A program made the translations under genes and the position numbers. The notes under the pieces were generated by a model. The model did not search any database, was not told the origin of the DNA, and was given only the letters and a program-made list of their open reading frames with translations. Positions 1 through 9,175 of a stretch of DNA of 64,000 nucleotides are shown piece by piece (position 1 is the stretch's first letter; each line of letters opens with the position of its first letter). Origin of the DNA: Luteibacter jiangsuensis (GTDB taxonomy: Bacteria; Pseudomonadota; Gammaproteobacteria; Xanthomonadales; Rhodanobacteraceae); assembly GCF_030812295.1 (NCBI RefSeq), contig NZ_JAUSSK010000005.1:310001-374000 (forward strand). Reading direction: 5' to 3'.

Positions 1-449
1 ACGCTGCCCTGTGCGATGGCATACACCTGGCCGTCCGCGCCCTTCAGCGGTGACATGAGCAGTTCGCCACCGCGGATGCTCTTGGCGTTGCCGATCGAGG
101 CCACCGTCACGTCGATGCGCTGGCCGGGCTTGGCGAATGGCGGCAGTTCGGCCGTGATCGTCACGGCCGCGGCGTTCTTCAGCTGCGGACGGACGTTGGA
201 CGGTACGTTGACGCCGAACTGCTGCAACATGTTCTCGAGGCTTTGCGTCGTGAACGGCGCCTGGCTGGTCTGGTCGCCACTACCGTCGAGGCCGACGACG
301 AGCCCGTAACCGATCAACTGGTTGCTGCGCACGCCGCCCACCTGCACGAGGTCGCGAATGCGATCGGCCTGCACGGGCAGCACGATGCCCAGGGCCAGCA
401 CGGCGGCGGCGCCGCGAACGAGCATGCGGAGGCGCTGCGCGGTCTTCAT
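1..449 (-). CDS. flgI: FlgI, flagellar P-ring protein (partial, 3' end outside window)
   Basis: Periplasmic protein that forms the P ring around the flagellar rod in the peptidoglycan layer. Only the first 149 codons are visible. An N-terminal Sec signal (about residues 1-28, ending PVQA) precedes the FlgI signature [21 protein letters not shown] and the GLDGSGDQT segment. The start ATG (449-447) overlaps the flgH stop in a TGATG arrangement, so translation is probably coupled. It is the last visible gene of the minus-strand flgBCDEFGHI operon. The family is recognised from residues in the reading frame; the C-terminus cannot be assessed. Confidence 0.95.
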   Translation of the reverse strand, partial: MKTAQRLRMLVRGAAAVLALGIVLPVQADRIRDLVQVGGVRSNQLIGYGLVVGLDGSGDQTSQAPFTTQSLENMLQQFGVNVPSNVRPQLKNAAAVTITAELPPFAKPGQRIDVTVASIGNAKSIRGGELLMSPLKGADGQVYAIAQGS

Positions 450-1129
450 CAGAACGGCATCCACTTCGAATCGAAGAAACGTGACAGCCAGCCGCGCGTA
501 TTCGCATCGGCCAGCGTGCCCTTGCCCACGTATTCGATGCGCGCGTCGGCGACACGGCTGGACGCGACGATGTTGTCGTTGCCGATGTCCTGTGGACGGA
601 CAATGCCGGAGATGCGCACCAGTTCCTCGCCCTGGTTGATCGTCAGCCACTTCTCGCCACGGACCACCAGCGCACCATTGGACAGGCGCTGAGCCACCGT
701 GACGGTGATCTCGCCGGTGAGTTGGTTGCTCTGCTCGCTGGAGCCGTCGCCGGCAAACGCGTTGCTGCTGGACAAGGAACTGTCGGCGGCCTTGCCACCG
801 ATCCGCAGACCCTGGCCGAGCAGGGTCGGAGAAGAGATGGTATTGCCGTTCTTCTTGTTCGTGCTGGTCGCGGCCTTCTTGCTGGCCTGCGTGGACTCGA
901 CGAGGGTGATGGTCAGGATATCGCCGATACGGTGCGCACGCGGGTCGGCGAACAATTCCATCGACTGCTGGTCGGCGTAGATGGACCCCGTGGCCTGCGG
1001 CTGTGCCGCCGGCTCGACGGGAAGCGTCGCCGTGTACATCGGCTTGGGCGTGGGCGGAACGATGGCGCAGCCTCCGAGCGCGGCAAGTGGCAACGCGGCG
1101 ACGAGAAGGCGGACGAGGGAACGGTTCAT
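449..1129 (-). CDS. flgH: FlgH, flagellar L-ring lipoprotein
   Basis: Outer-membrane lipoprotein that forms the L ring of the flagellar basal body. The 226-residue product starts with a lipoprotein signal and a lipobox (LGGC, Cys about residue 21). The mature part carries the family segments [21 protein letters not shown] (here [19 protein letters not shown]) and [21 protein letters not shown]. Length matches the family. It lies 8 bp downstream of flgG and overlaps flgI, so it belongs to the rod/hook operon. No anomalies seen. Confidence 0.97.
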   Translation of the reverse strand: MNRSLVRLLVAALPLAALGGCAIVPPTPKPMYTATLPVEPAAQPQATGSIYADQQSMELFADPRAHRIGDILTITLVESTQASKKAATSTNKKNGNTISSPTLLGQGLRIGGKAADSSLSSSNAFAGDGSSEQSNQLTGEITVTVAQRLSNGALVVRGEKWLTINQGEELVRISGIVRPQDIGNDNIVASSRVADARIEYVGKGTLADANTRGWLSRFFDSKWMPF

Positions 1130-1137
1130 GTCGTTTC

Positions 1138-1923
1138 TCAGGTCTTGTTGGAGATGAACTGGAGCATCTGGTCGGCGGCGGAGATCGCCTTCGAGTTCAT
1201 CTCGTAGGCGCGCTGCGTCTCGATCATGTTCACCATTTCCTCGACCACGTTGACGTTCGAGGTTTCCAGGGAGTTCTGTTCGATGGTCCCGAGACCGTTG
1301 AGGCCCGCCGTACCCGTCTGCGGCGCGCCACTGGCGGCCGTCTCCAGGTAGAGGTTGTCGCCACGCGGCTCGAGGCCGGCCGGATTGACGAAATCGGCGA
1401 GCTGGATCGTGCCGATCTGCTGCGATGTGGCGTTGGCGGCCGTGGTCACGCTGACCGTGCCATCCGTGCCGATGCTGATGGTCTTCGCGTTGGCGGGAAT
1501 GGTGATCGCCGGCTCGAGCGGATACCCGTCGTTGGTGACGATCTGGCCGTCCTGGTCCTGCTTGAGCGCACCGTCCCGCGTATAGCCGACGGTGCCATCG
1601 GGCAGGGTCACCTGCAGGAACCCGCGCCCCTCGACGCGCATGTCCAGTGGATTGTCCGACTGCTGCACGCCGCCCTGCTCGAACATCTTCTGCGTGCCTA
1701 CCACGCGCACGCCCGTGCCGAGCATGAAGCCGGTGGGGGACTGGGTCTGTTCGGTCGTCTGCGCACCGGCCTGGCCGCGGTTCTGGTAGGACAGGTCCTC
1801 GAACTCGGCACGCGAACGCTTGAACGCGGTCGTGTTGGTGTTGGCCAGGTTGTTCGATACGACATCCATGCGCGTCTGCTGCGCATCGAGGCCGGTCTTG
1901 GCGATCCAGAGGGACGTGAACAT
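1138..1923 (-). CDS. flgG: FlgG, distal rod protein
   Basis: Structural protein of the distal rod of the flagellar basal body. The 261-residue product opens with [32 protein letters not shown] residues, the classic rod/hook N-terminal motif (VSNNLAN). It ends with the conserved [21 protein letters not shown] helix, both needed for coiled-coil packing in the rod. Length equals the usual 260-262 residues. It sits between flgF and flgH in the same orientation. Confidence 0.98.
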   Translation of the reverse strand: MFTSLWIAKTGLDAQQTRMDVVSNNLANTNTTAFKRSRAEFEDLSYQNRGQAGAQTTEQTQSPTGFMLGTGVRVVGTQKMFEQGGVQQSDNPLDMRVEGRGFLQVTLPDGTVGYTRDGALKQDQDGQIVTNDGYPLEPAITIPANAKTISIGTDGTVSVTTAANATSQQIGTIQLADFVNPAGLEPRGDNLYLETAASGAPQTGTAGLNGLGTIEQNSLETSNVNVVEEMVNMIETQRAYEMNSKAISAADQMLQFISNKT

Positions 1924-1985
1924 CGTTGACTCCTGCGCGCGGGCGCTTTACATGCCGGCGACGGTTTTGCGTCGCCCGGCGGTGG

Positions 1986-2726
1986 TTACCCCACCTGTAG
2001 CAATTTCGATGCCGACTGGGCGTTGTCGTCGGCGGTCTTGATCGAACGGACCTGCATTTCGAACTCGCGGGACAGCGAGATCATCTTCACCAGCACGTCG
2101 GAAGGATTGACGTTGCTCGATTCCAGCGCGCCGGCATCGACACGCACGTTGGCATCGGCGGGCGCCTGGGTACCGTCCTTCATGTGCATGAGGCCATCGC
2201 CGGCGTACGCCAGCTGGTCGTTGCCCGGGTTGACCAGCTTGATCCGGTCGGTGGTGGCGACGGTGGCCGGGGTTTCGCCGAGGGGCACGACCGAAATCGT
2301 GCCGTCGGAGCCGATCTTCACGCTGGACGCCTGCGGGATCGTGATCGGGCCGCCACCGCCAAGCACGGCGTTGCCGCGCATGTCCGTCAACAAACCGTCG
2401 GCATCGATGCGCAGGTTCCCGGCACGGGTGTAGCCTTCCGTGCCGTCCGGCGTCTGCACCGCGATCCAGCCGTCGCCCTGCACCGAGATGTCGAGGTCGT
2501 TGCCCGTCTGCATCTGGTTGCCCGCGGTCATGTCCCACCCGGTGCCCTGGGCCACGCCGTTGATGCGAGTCTGCAGACCGTCGCCCTGCACGGGCAGGCT
2601 CTGGAAGGCCGACAGCTCCGCCTTGAATCCGGCGGTGTTGGCATTCGCGAGGTTGTGCGCCACCTCGGCCTGCGCACGCATGATCTGCGTGGCGCCGGTC
2701 ATCGCGACATATACGGAGCGGTCCAT
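1986..2726 (-). CDS. flgF: FlgF, proximal rod protein
   Basis: Rod protein of the flagellar basal body. The 246-residue product begins MDRSVYVAMTGATQIMRAQ with the AHNLANANTAGFKAE rod motif. It ends with a helix containing SLSREFEMQVRSIKTADDNA, typical of FlgF rather than FlgG. It lies 62 bp upstream of flgG and 34 bp downstream of flgE in the operon. A shifted-frame reading of the same region gives only low-complexity Arg-rich protein and is not real. Confidence 0.97.
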   Translation of the reverse strand: MDRSVYVAMTGATQIMRAQAEVAHNLANANTAGFKAELSAFQSLPVQGDGLQTRINGVAQGTGWDMTAGNQMQTGNDLDISVQGDGWIAVQTPDGTEGYTRAGNLRIDADGLLTDMRGNAVLGGGGPITIPQASSVKIGSDGTISVVPLGETPATVATTDRIKLVNPGNDQLAYAGDGLMHMKDGTQAPADANVRVDAGALESSNVNPSDVLVKMISLSREFEMQVRSIKTADDNAQSASKLLQVG

Positions 2727-2760
2727 GTGGGTCCTCGGAAGCCGTCGGGCGCGGGCGCGC

Positions 2761-3987
2761 TTAGTTGCGGATGTTGATGATGGTCTGGGTCAGCTTGTCG
2801 TCGGTCGAGATCACCTGCGCGTTCGCCTGGTAGTTGCGCTGCGCCTTGATCATGTTGACCAGCTGGGCGGTCAGGTCGGCGGTGTTCGACGATTCGAGCG
2901 AACCGGCCTGGATCGTGCCGACGTCACCGGAGTTGGCGACGCCGCGGATCGGCTGGCCCGATTCCGACGACGGCACCCAGTTGGTGTCGTTGAGCTGGCG
3001 CAGGCCCTGGTTGTTGGCGAAGGTGGCGATCGCCAGCTGGCCCAGCGGCGTGGAGACGCCATTGGAATAGATGGCCGAGACGGTACCGTCCTTCGCCACG
3101 TCGATCTTCGAGAACGTGCCGGCCGCATAACCGTCGTTGGCCACCGCCGTGGTGGCGAAGGTATTGCCGAACTGCGTGACCTTGTTCATGTCGATGGTCA
3201 GGTCCATCGGCGCGGCGCCCGGGTTCGGCGACACGGCGCCGAAGTTCAGCTTGCCGCCGTTGGTCGGCACCAGCGCGCCACCCGAGCTGAAGGCCATCTG
3301 CTGCGAGGTGCCGACCTGCGTGCCGTCCACCGTCATGCTCACGTTCCACGTGTTCGCGGCGGTCGCGTCCTTCACGTAGTAGAGGTTGACCGTGTGCGAG
3401 GCGCCGAGCGAGTCGTAGGCCTGGAAGGTCGACAGGTTGTTGTAGGTCTTGTCGTTCGTCGGGTCGAACGCGCCGCCGGTCGGCGCAGTGGCATCGGACG
3501 GCAGGTTCGCCGTGATGCCGATGGCGGAACTGGCCTTGGCCGGGCTGGAGCCGTTGGTGATCTTCAGGTCGGTGAGGCTGCTGATGTCGAAGCCGCCCGT
3601 GGCGGTCGGCGGATAGGCCTGCACGAACTGGCCCGTGGCGTTGACGATGTTGCCGTTCTCGTCCGGATGGAAATTGCCGGCGCGCGAGTATGAATAGCCC
3701 GCGCCATCGCGAAGCGTGAAGAAACCCGCGCCGCTGAGGGCGAAATCGTAGGAGTTGCCGGTCTGCGTGACGTTGCCGTCGCCGAACTGCTGGGCGATGT
3801 TGGTCAGGCGCACGCCGCTGCCGGCCGCCGTGGCCGAGAGGTTCTCGCCGGCTACGGAATAGACCTGCGAGAACTCGGCGCGCGAGCCCTTGAAGCCGAC
3901 CGTGTTCACGTTGGCGATGTTGTTGGCGGTGACTTCCAGGTCGGAAGACGCCGCGTTGATGCCGCTGAGGGCGATGTCGAATGGCAT
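2761..3987 (-). CDS. flgE: FlgE, flagellar hook protein
   Basis: Subunit of the flagellar hook, the universal joint between rod and filament. The 408-residue product has the N-terminal hook signature (MPFDIALSGINAASSDLEV, then NNIANVNTVGFKGSRAEF). A variable, Thr/Ala/Gly-rich central domain forms the outer hook surface. The C-terminal helix contains LVNMIKAQRNYQANAQVIST. Length is normal for a short-type FlgE. It follows flgD by 20 bp; FlgD is its assembly cap. Confidence 0.98.
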   Translation of the reverse strand: MPFDIALSGINAASSDLEVTANNIANVNTVGFKGSRAEFSQVYSVAGENLSATAAGSGVRLTNIAQQFGDGNVTQTGNSYDFALSGAGFFTLRDGAGYSYSRAGNFHPDENGNIVNATGQFVQAYPPTATGGFDISSLTDLKITNGSSPAKASSAIGITANLPSDATAPTGGAFDPTNDKTYNNLSTFQAYDSLGASHTVNLYYVKDATAANTWNVSMTVDGTQVGTSQQMAFSSGGALVPTNGGKLNFGAVSPNPGAAPMDLTIDMNKVTQFGNTFATTAVANDGYAAGTFSKIDVAKDGTVSAIYSNGVSTPLGQLAIATFANNQGLRQLNDTNWVPSSESGQPIRGVANSGDVGTIQAGSLESSNTADLTAQLVNMIKAQRNYQANAQVISTDDKLTQTIINIRN

Positions 3988-4007
3988 GGTGGGTTTCCTC
4001 GCTGGAA

Positions 4008-4658
4008 TTACAGGATTTGTGCGATCTGGCTGAGCAGGGCACCGCCGTAGCCGGCCACCTGCACGTAGGTTCCGTCGGTACCCGAGGCACCGACGCCTTC
4101 CACCTTGCCGCGAACGAAGGTATCGATCGCGGTTCCGCCGGAAGTAGCGGATATCTTGTAGACGCCATCGTCCAGCTGCGTGCCGTCGTCGGACTTGCCA
4201 TCCCAGGTGAAGGGGACGAGGCCGGCATCGGGCTGGCCCAGCGATATCGTGCGGACGATGTTTCCCGACGAATCCTTCACCTGCACGTTCACGTAGGTAC
4301 CCGACGTACCGACGTTCACGGCACCGTTGAAGCTGCCATCGGTGAGCTTGCCGGCCGTGGAAGGCACCAGCACTTCCTGGCCCACCAGCGCCGCGGCGCG
4401 GACGAATTGATCGCCGCTGAGGTTGGTGGCCAGCGAGTCGAACGACTGCTGCAGTTCCTGCGTGGCGGCCACCTGCGAGAACTGCGCCATCTGGGCCACC
4501 ATCTGGGTGGAATCCATCGGCTTGGTCGGGTCCTGGTTGGTCATCTGGGTGACCATCAACTTGAGGAAATCCGACTGGCTCAGCGTCTGCTGCTGAAGCT
4601 GGCCCGAGGACGACTGGGTGGTGGACGTTGAGCTGCCGTTGACGGTATCGACTGCCAT
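4008..4658 (-). CDS. flgD: FlgD, hook assembly cap protein
   Basis: Scaffold/cap required for polymerisation of FlgE. I take ATG at 4658, giving 216 residues that begin MAVDTVNGSSTST; a longer open frame runs through flgC and is not biological. The FlgD signature QSDFLKLMVTQMTNQDPTKPMDS is at about residues 30-55. It is followed by the Ig/tudor-like C-terminal domain with SLGQPDAGLVPFTWDGKSDDG. It sits 8 bp after flgC. Confidence 0.97.
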   Translation of the reverse strand: MAVDTVNGSSTSTTQSSSGQLQQQTLSQSDFLKLMVTQMTNQDPTKPMDSTQMVAQMAQFSQVAATQELQQSFDSLATNLSGDQFVRAAALVGQEVLVPSTAGKLTDGSFNGAVNVGTSGTYVNVQVKDSSGNIVRTISLGQPDAGLVPFTWDGKSDDGTQLDDGVYKISATSGGTAIDTFVRGKVEGVGASGTDGTYVQVAGYGGALLSQIAQIL

Positions 4659-4666
4659 GGGAATCC

Positions 4667-5080
4667 TTACTTGCCGAGGTCGAGCGTCTTCTGCATGAGC
4701 TGCTTGGCGCTGTTCATGACTTCGACGTTGTTCTGGTAGGAGCGCGACGCGGAGATCATGTTGACCAGCTCGTCGACCGGGTTGACGTTGCTCGAATACA
4801 CGTAGCCATTGGCGTCGGCGAGCGGATTGGAGGGCTCGAAGCGCGACTGCACCGGCGCCTGGCTTTCGGTGACGCCGAGCGTGCGCACGCCCTCGTTTTC
4901 CATCTGCCCGTTCACCTGGCGCTGGACCGCCGAGAACAACGGCTGCTTCGCGCGGTAGGCACCGGCTTCGCTGCTGGCGAGGCTGTCGGCGTTGGCCATG
5001 TTGCTGGCCGTGGTGTTGAGGCGCGCCGACTGCGCGGCCATGCCGGAACCGGCGACGTCGAAGATCTTGAGCAGGCTCAT
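4667..5080 (-). CDS. flgC: FlgC, proximal rod protein
   Basis: Rod component. I chose ATG at 5080 because it begins SLLKIFDVAGSGMAAQSAR, the conserved FlgC N-terminus, and gives the expected 137 residues. The C-terminus carries SSNVNPVDELVNMISASRSY, the conserved NVN-x-VDEL rod motif. The start overlaps the flgB stop by 4 bp (ATGA), so the two are probably translationally coupled. Confidence 0.98.
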   Translation of the reverse strand: MSLLKIFDVAGSGMAAQSARLNTTASNMANADSLASSEAGAYRAKQPLFSAVQRQVNGQMENEGVRTLGVTESQAPVQSRFEPSNPLADANGYVYSSNVNPVDELVNMISASRSYQNNVEVMNSAKQLMQKTLDLGK

Positions 5081-5496
5081 GAACTGGACCCTGTGATGGC
5101 GAGGCGCATGGTGTGGATCTGCGCGTTGATGAAGCCGAGCGACGCCTGGTAGTGGATGGCATTGGCGGCGAACTGCGCTTGCTCGACCTGGGTGTCGACG
5201 GTGTTGCCGTCCATCGTCGGCTGGGTCTCGACGCGATAGGCGAGCTTCTGCGCATCGGCGAGGGCCGCGGCCGGATTGCCGCCGATATGTCCAGCTTCGG
5301 TCGCCGTCATCGGCAGCGTATTGCCATCGACGGCACCGGTAGCGGCGGTCATGACCTTGCGGAAATCGAGATCGCGGGCGAGAAAGCCGGGCGTATCGGC
5401 ATTGGCGAGGTTCGAGGAAATCACCTCGGCACGGCTCTGCCAGAGGCCAAGGGCCTGGGCGTGAACGCCGAACAGCGCATCGGGTTTGTCGATCAT
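5077..5496 (-). CDS. flgB: FlgB, proximal rod protein
   Basis: First gene of the rod/hook operon; FlgB is the most proximal rod subunit. I choose ATG at 5496 (MIDKPDALFGVHAQALGLWQ, 139 residues) rather than the in-frame ATG 18 codons upstream. The shorter form has the normal FlgB length, and the upstream one would start inside the sigma-54 promoter at 5534-5549. Contains VISSNLANADTPGFLARDLDF, the FlgB motif. Confidence 0.97.
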   Translation of the reverse strand: MIDKPDALFGVHAQALGLWQSRAEVISSNLANADTPGFLARDLDFRKVMTAATGAVDGNTLPMTATEAGHIGGNPAAALADAQKLAYRVETQPTMDGNTVDTQVEQAQFAANAIHYQASLGFINAQIHTMRLAITGSSS

Positions 5497-5533
5497 GGGC
5501 TCTGCCCTCTCGTGACCTTGGCCCGAGGGGTTG

Positions 5534-5549
5534 AGCAATTCGCGTGCCA
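5534..5549 (-). promoter_or_regulatory. Sigma-54 (RpoN) promoter of the flgBCDEFGHI operon
   Basis: Read on the minus strand the sequence is TGGCACGCGAATTGCT, an exact match to the -24/-12 consensus TGGCACG-N4-TTGCW. The -12 element is about 38 bp upstream of the flgB ATG, giving a short leader. This places the rod/hook operon in the RpoN-dependent class, which in related bacteria is activated by FleQ/FlrC-type enhancer-binding proteins (known from the family; no activator site was identified). Confidence 0.9.
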
Positions 5550-5679
5550 CGCAAGAGCGGCGCGGGTGAAACGGCGGCGTGGCGCCGTTTTTCAGTCGTG
5601 TGTGGCTGTGTCCGCCCGGTGCCGTGTCGGAATTCCGGCGCCTGCCTGCGTCACATCGCTGACAGGGCGCCGACCGCCA

Positions 5680-6597
5680 TCAGGCCGGCAATAGCTCGAG
5701 CACGGCGGTAGCCAGCACGTCGGGCTGGAACTTCGCGATGAAGCGGTCGGCGCCGACCCGTTCCACCATCGCCTCGTTGAACACGCCACTCAGGGAGCTG
5801 TGCAGCAAGACCTTGAGGTGACGCAGCTGGGTGTCCTCGCGGATGGCGCGGGTCAGTGCGTAACCGTCCATGGCCGGCATCTCGATGTCGGACACCACCA
5901 GGGCGATCCGCTCGGAGGCTGGTCCCGCGGCCAGGTTACGCAGCATGTCGAACCCTTCACTGCCGTCCTTGGCCACCACGCACTCCAGGTCCATCTTGCG
6001 GAAGAGATCGACCAGTTGCGTCCGGGCGACCAGGGAGTCGTCCACCACCAGCACCCGGCGATTCGACGCCTGCTGCACATGGGCGGCCTGCTGCACGCGT
6101 TCGGACAATTCGGCCACCCGCGGATCGACGCTGGCCAACACCTGCTCGACGTCGACCACCGCCATCAGGTTGCCATCCAGCCGGGTTACCGCGTTCACAC
6201 GCGGGCCGTAACCCAGCGCGGGGGGCGGCGCCGCCAGGTTGCCACCATCCACGTGGACGATGCGGTCCACGTCGGAGACAAGGAAACCCTGCACCGACCG
6301 GTTGAACTCGGTCACGATCAGGTGCGCTCCGTCCTCCGTGGCGAGCGGTGGATAGCCCATGGCCGCGGCGAGATCGACCACCGGAATGGTGCTGCCGCGG
6401 TAGTCGAAGCTGCCCGCGACGAGCTCGTGCATGCTGGGCATCCGCTCCAACCGCGGCCGGCGCAGTACCTCGCGCACCTTGAACACGTTGATGCCGAAGG
6501 CCTGGCCATCGCCCAGCCGGAATAGCAGCATCGCCACGCGGTTATGGCCCGCGAGGCGGGTGAAGGTTTCCACGGTATCGAGGAGCGGTCGGGCCAT
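5680..6597 (-). CDS. cheV: CheV, chemotaxis coupling protein (CheW-REC)
   Basis: Cytoplasmic adaptor linking chemoreceptors to CheA, with a phosphorylatable receiver. Of 305 residues, a CheW-like domain covers about 15-160 ([20 protein letters not shown]). The C-terminal REC domain (about 181-305) has acidic residues at 186-187 (VVDDS), phospho-acceptor Asp237 in [13 protein letters not shown] and Lys289. It is transcribed divergently from the receptor gene at 6756 and has its own sigma-28-like promoter. No residue expected for phosphotransfer is missing. Confidence 0.96.
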   Translation of the reverse strand: MARPLLDTVETFTRLAGHNRVAMLLFRLGDGQAFGINVFKVREVLRRPRLERMPSMHELVAGSFDYRGSTIPVVDLAAAMGYPPLATEDGAHLIVTEFNRSVQGFLVSDVDRIVHVDGGNLAAPPPALGYGPRVNAVTRLDGNLMAVVDVEQVLASVDPRVAELSERVQQAAHVQQASNRRVLVVDDSLVARTQLVDLFRKMDLECVVAKDGSEGFDMLRNLAAGPASERIALVVSDIEMPAMDGYALTRAIREDTQLRHLKVLLHSSLSGVFNEAMVERVGADRFIAKFQPDVLATAVLELLPA

Positions 6598-6633
6598 GGG
6601 CTGCGCATGCGTCTACGGAAGGTGTCGCGGAAC

Positions 6634-6660
6634 GTATCGGCCGGGGGCGGGCGAGCTTGA
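6634..6660 (-). promoter_or_regulatory. Sigma-28 (FliA)-type promoter of cheV
   Basis: On the minus strand: TCAAGCTC, exactly 11 bp, then GCCGATAC. This matches the FliA consensus TAAAGTTT-N11-GCCGATAA at seven of eight -10 positions, with the TCAAG form of -35 that is common in other bacteria. The -10 ends 36 bp upstream of the cheV start. Late-class (FliA) expression would suit a chemotaxis gene. Confidence 0.75.
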
Positions 6661-6671
6661 GGCACATCTCA

Positions 6672-6687
6672 TGGCACGACGATTGCT
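6672..6687 (+). promoter_or_regulatory. Sigma-54 (RpoN) promoter of the mcp-flgA unit
   Basis: TGGCACGACGATTGCT is an exact match to TGGCACG-N4-TTGCW on the plus strand, with the -12 element about 70 bp before the receptor ATG. It lies only 11 bp from the divergent sigma-28 promoter of cheV, so two alternative sigma factors act back to back in one intergenic region. Confidence 0.9.
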
Positions 6688-6755
6688 TGGCTCAAGAAGC
6701 CGGCCTTCCTACCGATGTAGTGAGGCGACCACCCGAACAAAGCGAAAGCGAAATC

Positions 6756-8063
6756 ATGACCCTCCTCTGGAGCCAGCACGTCCGCCTCCTAGCCCACGCC
6801 GCCGCCAGCGGTGACACCGCGCGCGTGCGGGCGCTCGCCGCCCAGTATCCGGCGGCCGCGAGTGCGCTGGGTGCCCTGCTCAAGCCCGCCGAGCCACGTA
6901 CCGCGGCGGCGACGACCATCCAGGCGATCGAGCAACAGGGCATGGTGTTGACCAACGCCCAGGCGCTCGGCACGACCCTGCAGGAACTCGGCACCGCCGT
7001 CGAAGGCGCGCGCGATACCGCCGGACGATTGACGGAGGCCAGCGCCAGGATTTCGACGGCGATCGACCAGGCCCACGCCGGCGTCGCCGGGATGGCCGAT
7101 GCCGGCAGCCAGGGACAAACCACGTCGGCCGAACTCGACGGCCAACTGCGCCTGCTGCGCAGCGCCTTGTCGGGAATGAGCCGCAACCATGCCCAGTTCG
7201 CCGATTATTTCACCGCCATCCGCAAGCTCACTGCCGCGGTGCAGGACATCGCCCACCAGACCAATCTCGTGGCGTTGAACGCCGCGATCGAAGCGGCTCG
7301 TGCCGGCGAAGCCGGCCGTGGCTTCGCGGTGGTGGCCGACGAAGTGAAGCAACTGGCGGAAAAGACCACACAGGCGACCGCCGAAATCGATCAGGTCACC
7401 CAGGCGGTGGGCGAATTCTCCGGACATCTCGACGAGGCCGTGCAAACCAGCCTGCGCCGACTGGACCAGTCCCAGTCCGGCATCGCCGGCATGCAGGCCT
7501 CGCTCGGACGCGTCGACGACGCCGTGCGCGGGGCGCGCGGCAGCCTTGAGGCCGCACGCGAAGGCATGGGTGCGCTACAGGGCCGTATCGCCGCGATCCA
7601 GACCACGCAAGGCACGCTCAGCCGTATCGGCAACGACGCACGGCGCCAGGCCGACGCGGCCGCCCGCGCCGCCGTCCTCGCCCATCGCCTTAGCCTCGCG
7701 AAGCTGGAAACCGAGGGCAACCTCGATGCCGCCAGCCTCAGCCAGATGATCCGCGAGGCCAGCCAGGGCCTGCGCTATGCCCTCGAACTCGCATCGCGCG
7801 ATCCGTCCAGCCTCGACCGCCGCTGGCTCGACACCACGCCGATGATGCGTTGCATCGACCAGTTCCGCGCACGCCGGCCCGACGAATCCGCCGATGCCAT
7901 CCGCGCCGCCGGCGAGCGTTTCTCCATCCTTGCGTCGCAATACGCCATCACCCTCGGCGAAGGCCGCCACGCCGATGCGGGACACATGCTGCCGGGCCTC
8001 GTGAAGGAGCTGGACGCCATCGCCCAGGGCCTTTCCACCTCCCTGGCGGAACGCGCCGCGTGA
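6756..8063 (+). CDS. Soluble methyl-accepting chemotaxis-like receptor
   Basis: Chemoreceptor-type signalling protein of 435 residues. I chose ATG 6756, downstream of the sigma-54 promoter; the longer frame to 6657 would begin upstream of that promoter. The highly conserved hairpin tip ([20 protein letters not shown] followed by [18 protein letters not shown]) spans about residues 165-203, inside long Ala/Gln-rich coiled coils. There is no hydrophobic segment long enough to cross the membrane and no periplasmic domain, so it should be cytoplasmic. The C-terminal ~95 residues form a helical region I do not recognise; it lacks an obvious CZB motif. The stop overlaps the flgA GTG start. Confidence 0.9.
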   Translation: MTLLWSQHVRLLAHAAASGDTARVRALAAQYPAAASALGALLKPAEPRTAAATTIQAIEQQGMVLTNAQALGTTLQELGTAVEGARDTAGRLTEASARISTAIDQAHAGVAGMADAGSQGQTTSAELDGQLRLLRSALSGMSRNHAQFADYFTAIRKLTAAVQDIAHQTNLVALNAAIEAARAGEAGRGFAVVADEVKQLAEKTTQATAEIDQVTQAVGEFSGHLDEAVQTSLRRLDQSQSGIAGMQASLGRVDDAVRGARGSLEAAREGMGALQGRIAAIQTTQGTLSRIGNDARRQADAAARAAVLAHRLSLAKLETEGNLDAASLSQMIREASQGLRYALELASRDPSSLDRRWLDTTPMMRCIDQFRARRPDESADAIRAAGERFSILASQYAITLGEGRHADAGHMLPGLVKELDAIAQGLSTSLAERAA

Positions 8064-8761
8064 TCCATCGCGTTCTCACCATCGGCCTCGCCTTCATCGC
8101 GACGCTCGCCCTTCCTCCATCCGCGGAAGCGGGCCAATCGCTGGACGCGATACGCACCACCGCTGTCGACTGGCTGCAACAGCATCGCAACCTGCCTGGC
8201 ACCCGCATGACCGCCGAGGCCGGCGCCCTGGACAGTCGGCTGCGCCTGGCCGACTGCACCGCTCCGCTGGACGCGTCGCTGCCCGGCAATCGCCCGCTCG
8301 GCGCCCGGGTCGGCGTGACGGTGCGCTGCCCCATGCCAGGCGGCTGGACGGTGCGCGTGCCCGTGCGTGTGAAAATGCTCACCGACGTCCTGGTCACCAG
8401 CAGGCCACTTGCCCGCGGTGACGGCATCGGTGCTGGCGACGTCCATGCTGAAGAACGCGACGTCGCCACCCTTGCCTATGGGTACGTGGCCGACCTCGAC
8501 CAGATCGGTGGCCGCTCGTTGGTCCGCCCGCTCAGCGCGGGCACCGTGCTCACCCCGGGCATGCTCGCCGGCCGTCAGGCCGTGCGCATCGGCGACGCCG
8601 TGAGCATGGAAGCCAGCGTCGACGGCGTTACGATCCGCGCGGAGGGCGTGGCCATGGGTGCCGGCGATACCGGCGCGCGGCTCAAGGTCCGCAACGCCTC
8701 GTCGGGCAAGGTGCTCGACGCGATCGTGAGCGGTCCTGGCACCGTCGCGGTCCTGCCGTGA
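8060..8761 (+). CDS. flgA: FlgA, P-ring assembly chaperone
   Basis: Periplasmic chaperone needed for P-ring (FlgI) assembly. I assign the GTG at 8060, which overlaps the receptor stop (GTGA). It gives 233 residues beginning with a Sec signal ([18 protein letters not shown], cleavage near SAEA). Upstream in-frame ATGs would lie inside the receptor gene. The SAF-domain/FlgA segments [15 protein letters not shown] and [20 protein letters not shown] are present. It ends GPGTVAVLP, as is usual. It is separate from its substrate gene flgI but in the same cluster. Confidence 0.95.
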   Translation: MIHRVLTIGLAFIATLALPPSAEAGQSLDAIRTTAVDWLQQHRNLPGTRMTAEAGALDSRLRLADCTAPLDASLPGNRPLGARVGVTVRCPMPGGWTVRVPVRVKMLTDVLVTSRPLARGDGIGAGDVHAEERDVATLAYGYVADLDQIGGRSLVRPLSAGTVLTPGMLAGRQAVRIGDAVSMEASVDGVTIRAEGVAMGAGDTGARLKVRNASSGKVLDAIVSGPGTVAVLP

Positions 8762-8803
8762 ACGAAATCCGAACCAGGTCACACTTCACGGCCTGAGGCC
8801 AGC

Positions 8804-8830
8804 TAAAGTTCGCCCGCGGACCGCCGATAA
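8804..8830 (+). promoter_or_regulatory. Sigma-28 (FliA) promoter of flgMN
   Basis: TAAAGTTC at 8804-8811, 11 bp spacer, GCCGATAA at 8823-8830: a nearly perfect FliA promoter (consensus TAAAGTTT-N11-GCCGATAA). The flgM start is 36 bp downstream. This gives the classical loop in which FliA transcribes the gene of its own anti-sigma factor. Confidence 0.93.
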
Positions 8831-8866
8831 AGGTCTGACGGAAAAAATGATCCGAGGGATACACCC

Positions 8867-9175
8867 ATGACGACGACCATCAAACCCGGCCTCCAGGCCA
8901 CGCAGCCGCAGGTGCAGCTCCGCACCCAGAACCCGGCCGCCGGTTCCGCCGGTTCGACCCAGACCACCGGTTCGGTGCGCCCGAGCGACGACAGCGTCAA
9001 GATCACGGATTCGGCCAAGGCCCTCGACGCCGCGAGCCGCGGGGACGACATCGACGCGAAGCGCGTGGACGAAATCCGCTCCCGTCTCGCCGATGGCACC
9101 TACAAGCCCGACTCCCAGGCCATCGCCAGCAAGTTCCTCGCGCTGGAAGGCCAGATGGGCGGTAGCAAGGCATGA
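8867..9175 (+). CDS. flgM: FlgM, anti-sigma-28 factor
   Basis: Small cytoplasmic protein that holds FliA inactive until the hook is complete and FlgM is exported. It has 102 residues. The N-terminal half is unstructured and Gln/Thr/Ser-rich. The C-terminal FliA-binding part contains DSVKITDSAKALDAASRG and ends in KRVDEIRSRLADGTYKPDSQAIASKFL, with the canonical DG-x-Y motif. It overlaps flgN by 4 bp. Confidence 0.96.
   Translation: MTTTIKPGLQATQPQVQLRTQNPAAGSAGSTQTTGSVRPSDDSVKITDSAKALDAASRGDDIDAKRVDEIRSRLADGTYKPDSQAIASKFLALEGQMGGSKA

Noticed and set aside
5497..5550. Extended FlgB N-terminus from the ATG at 5550
   Set aside because: It would begin within the sigma-54 promoter and add 18 residues not found in FlgB.
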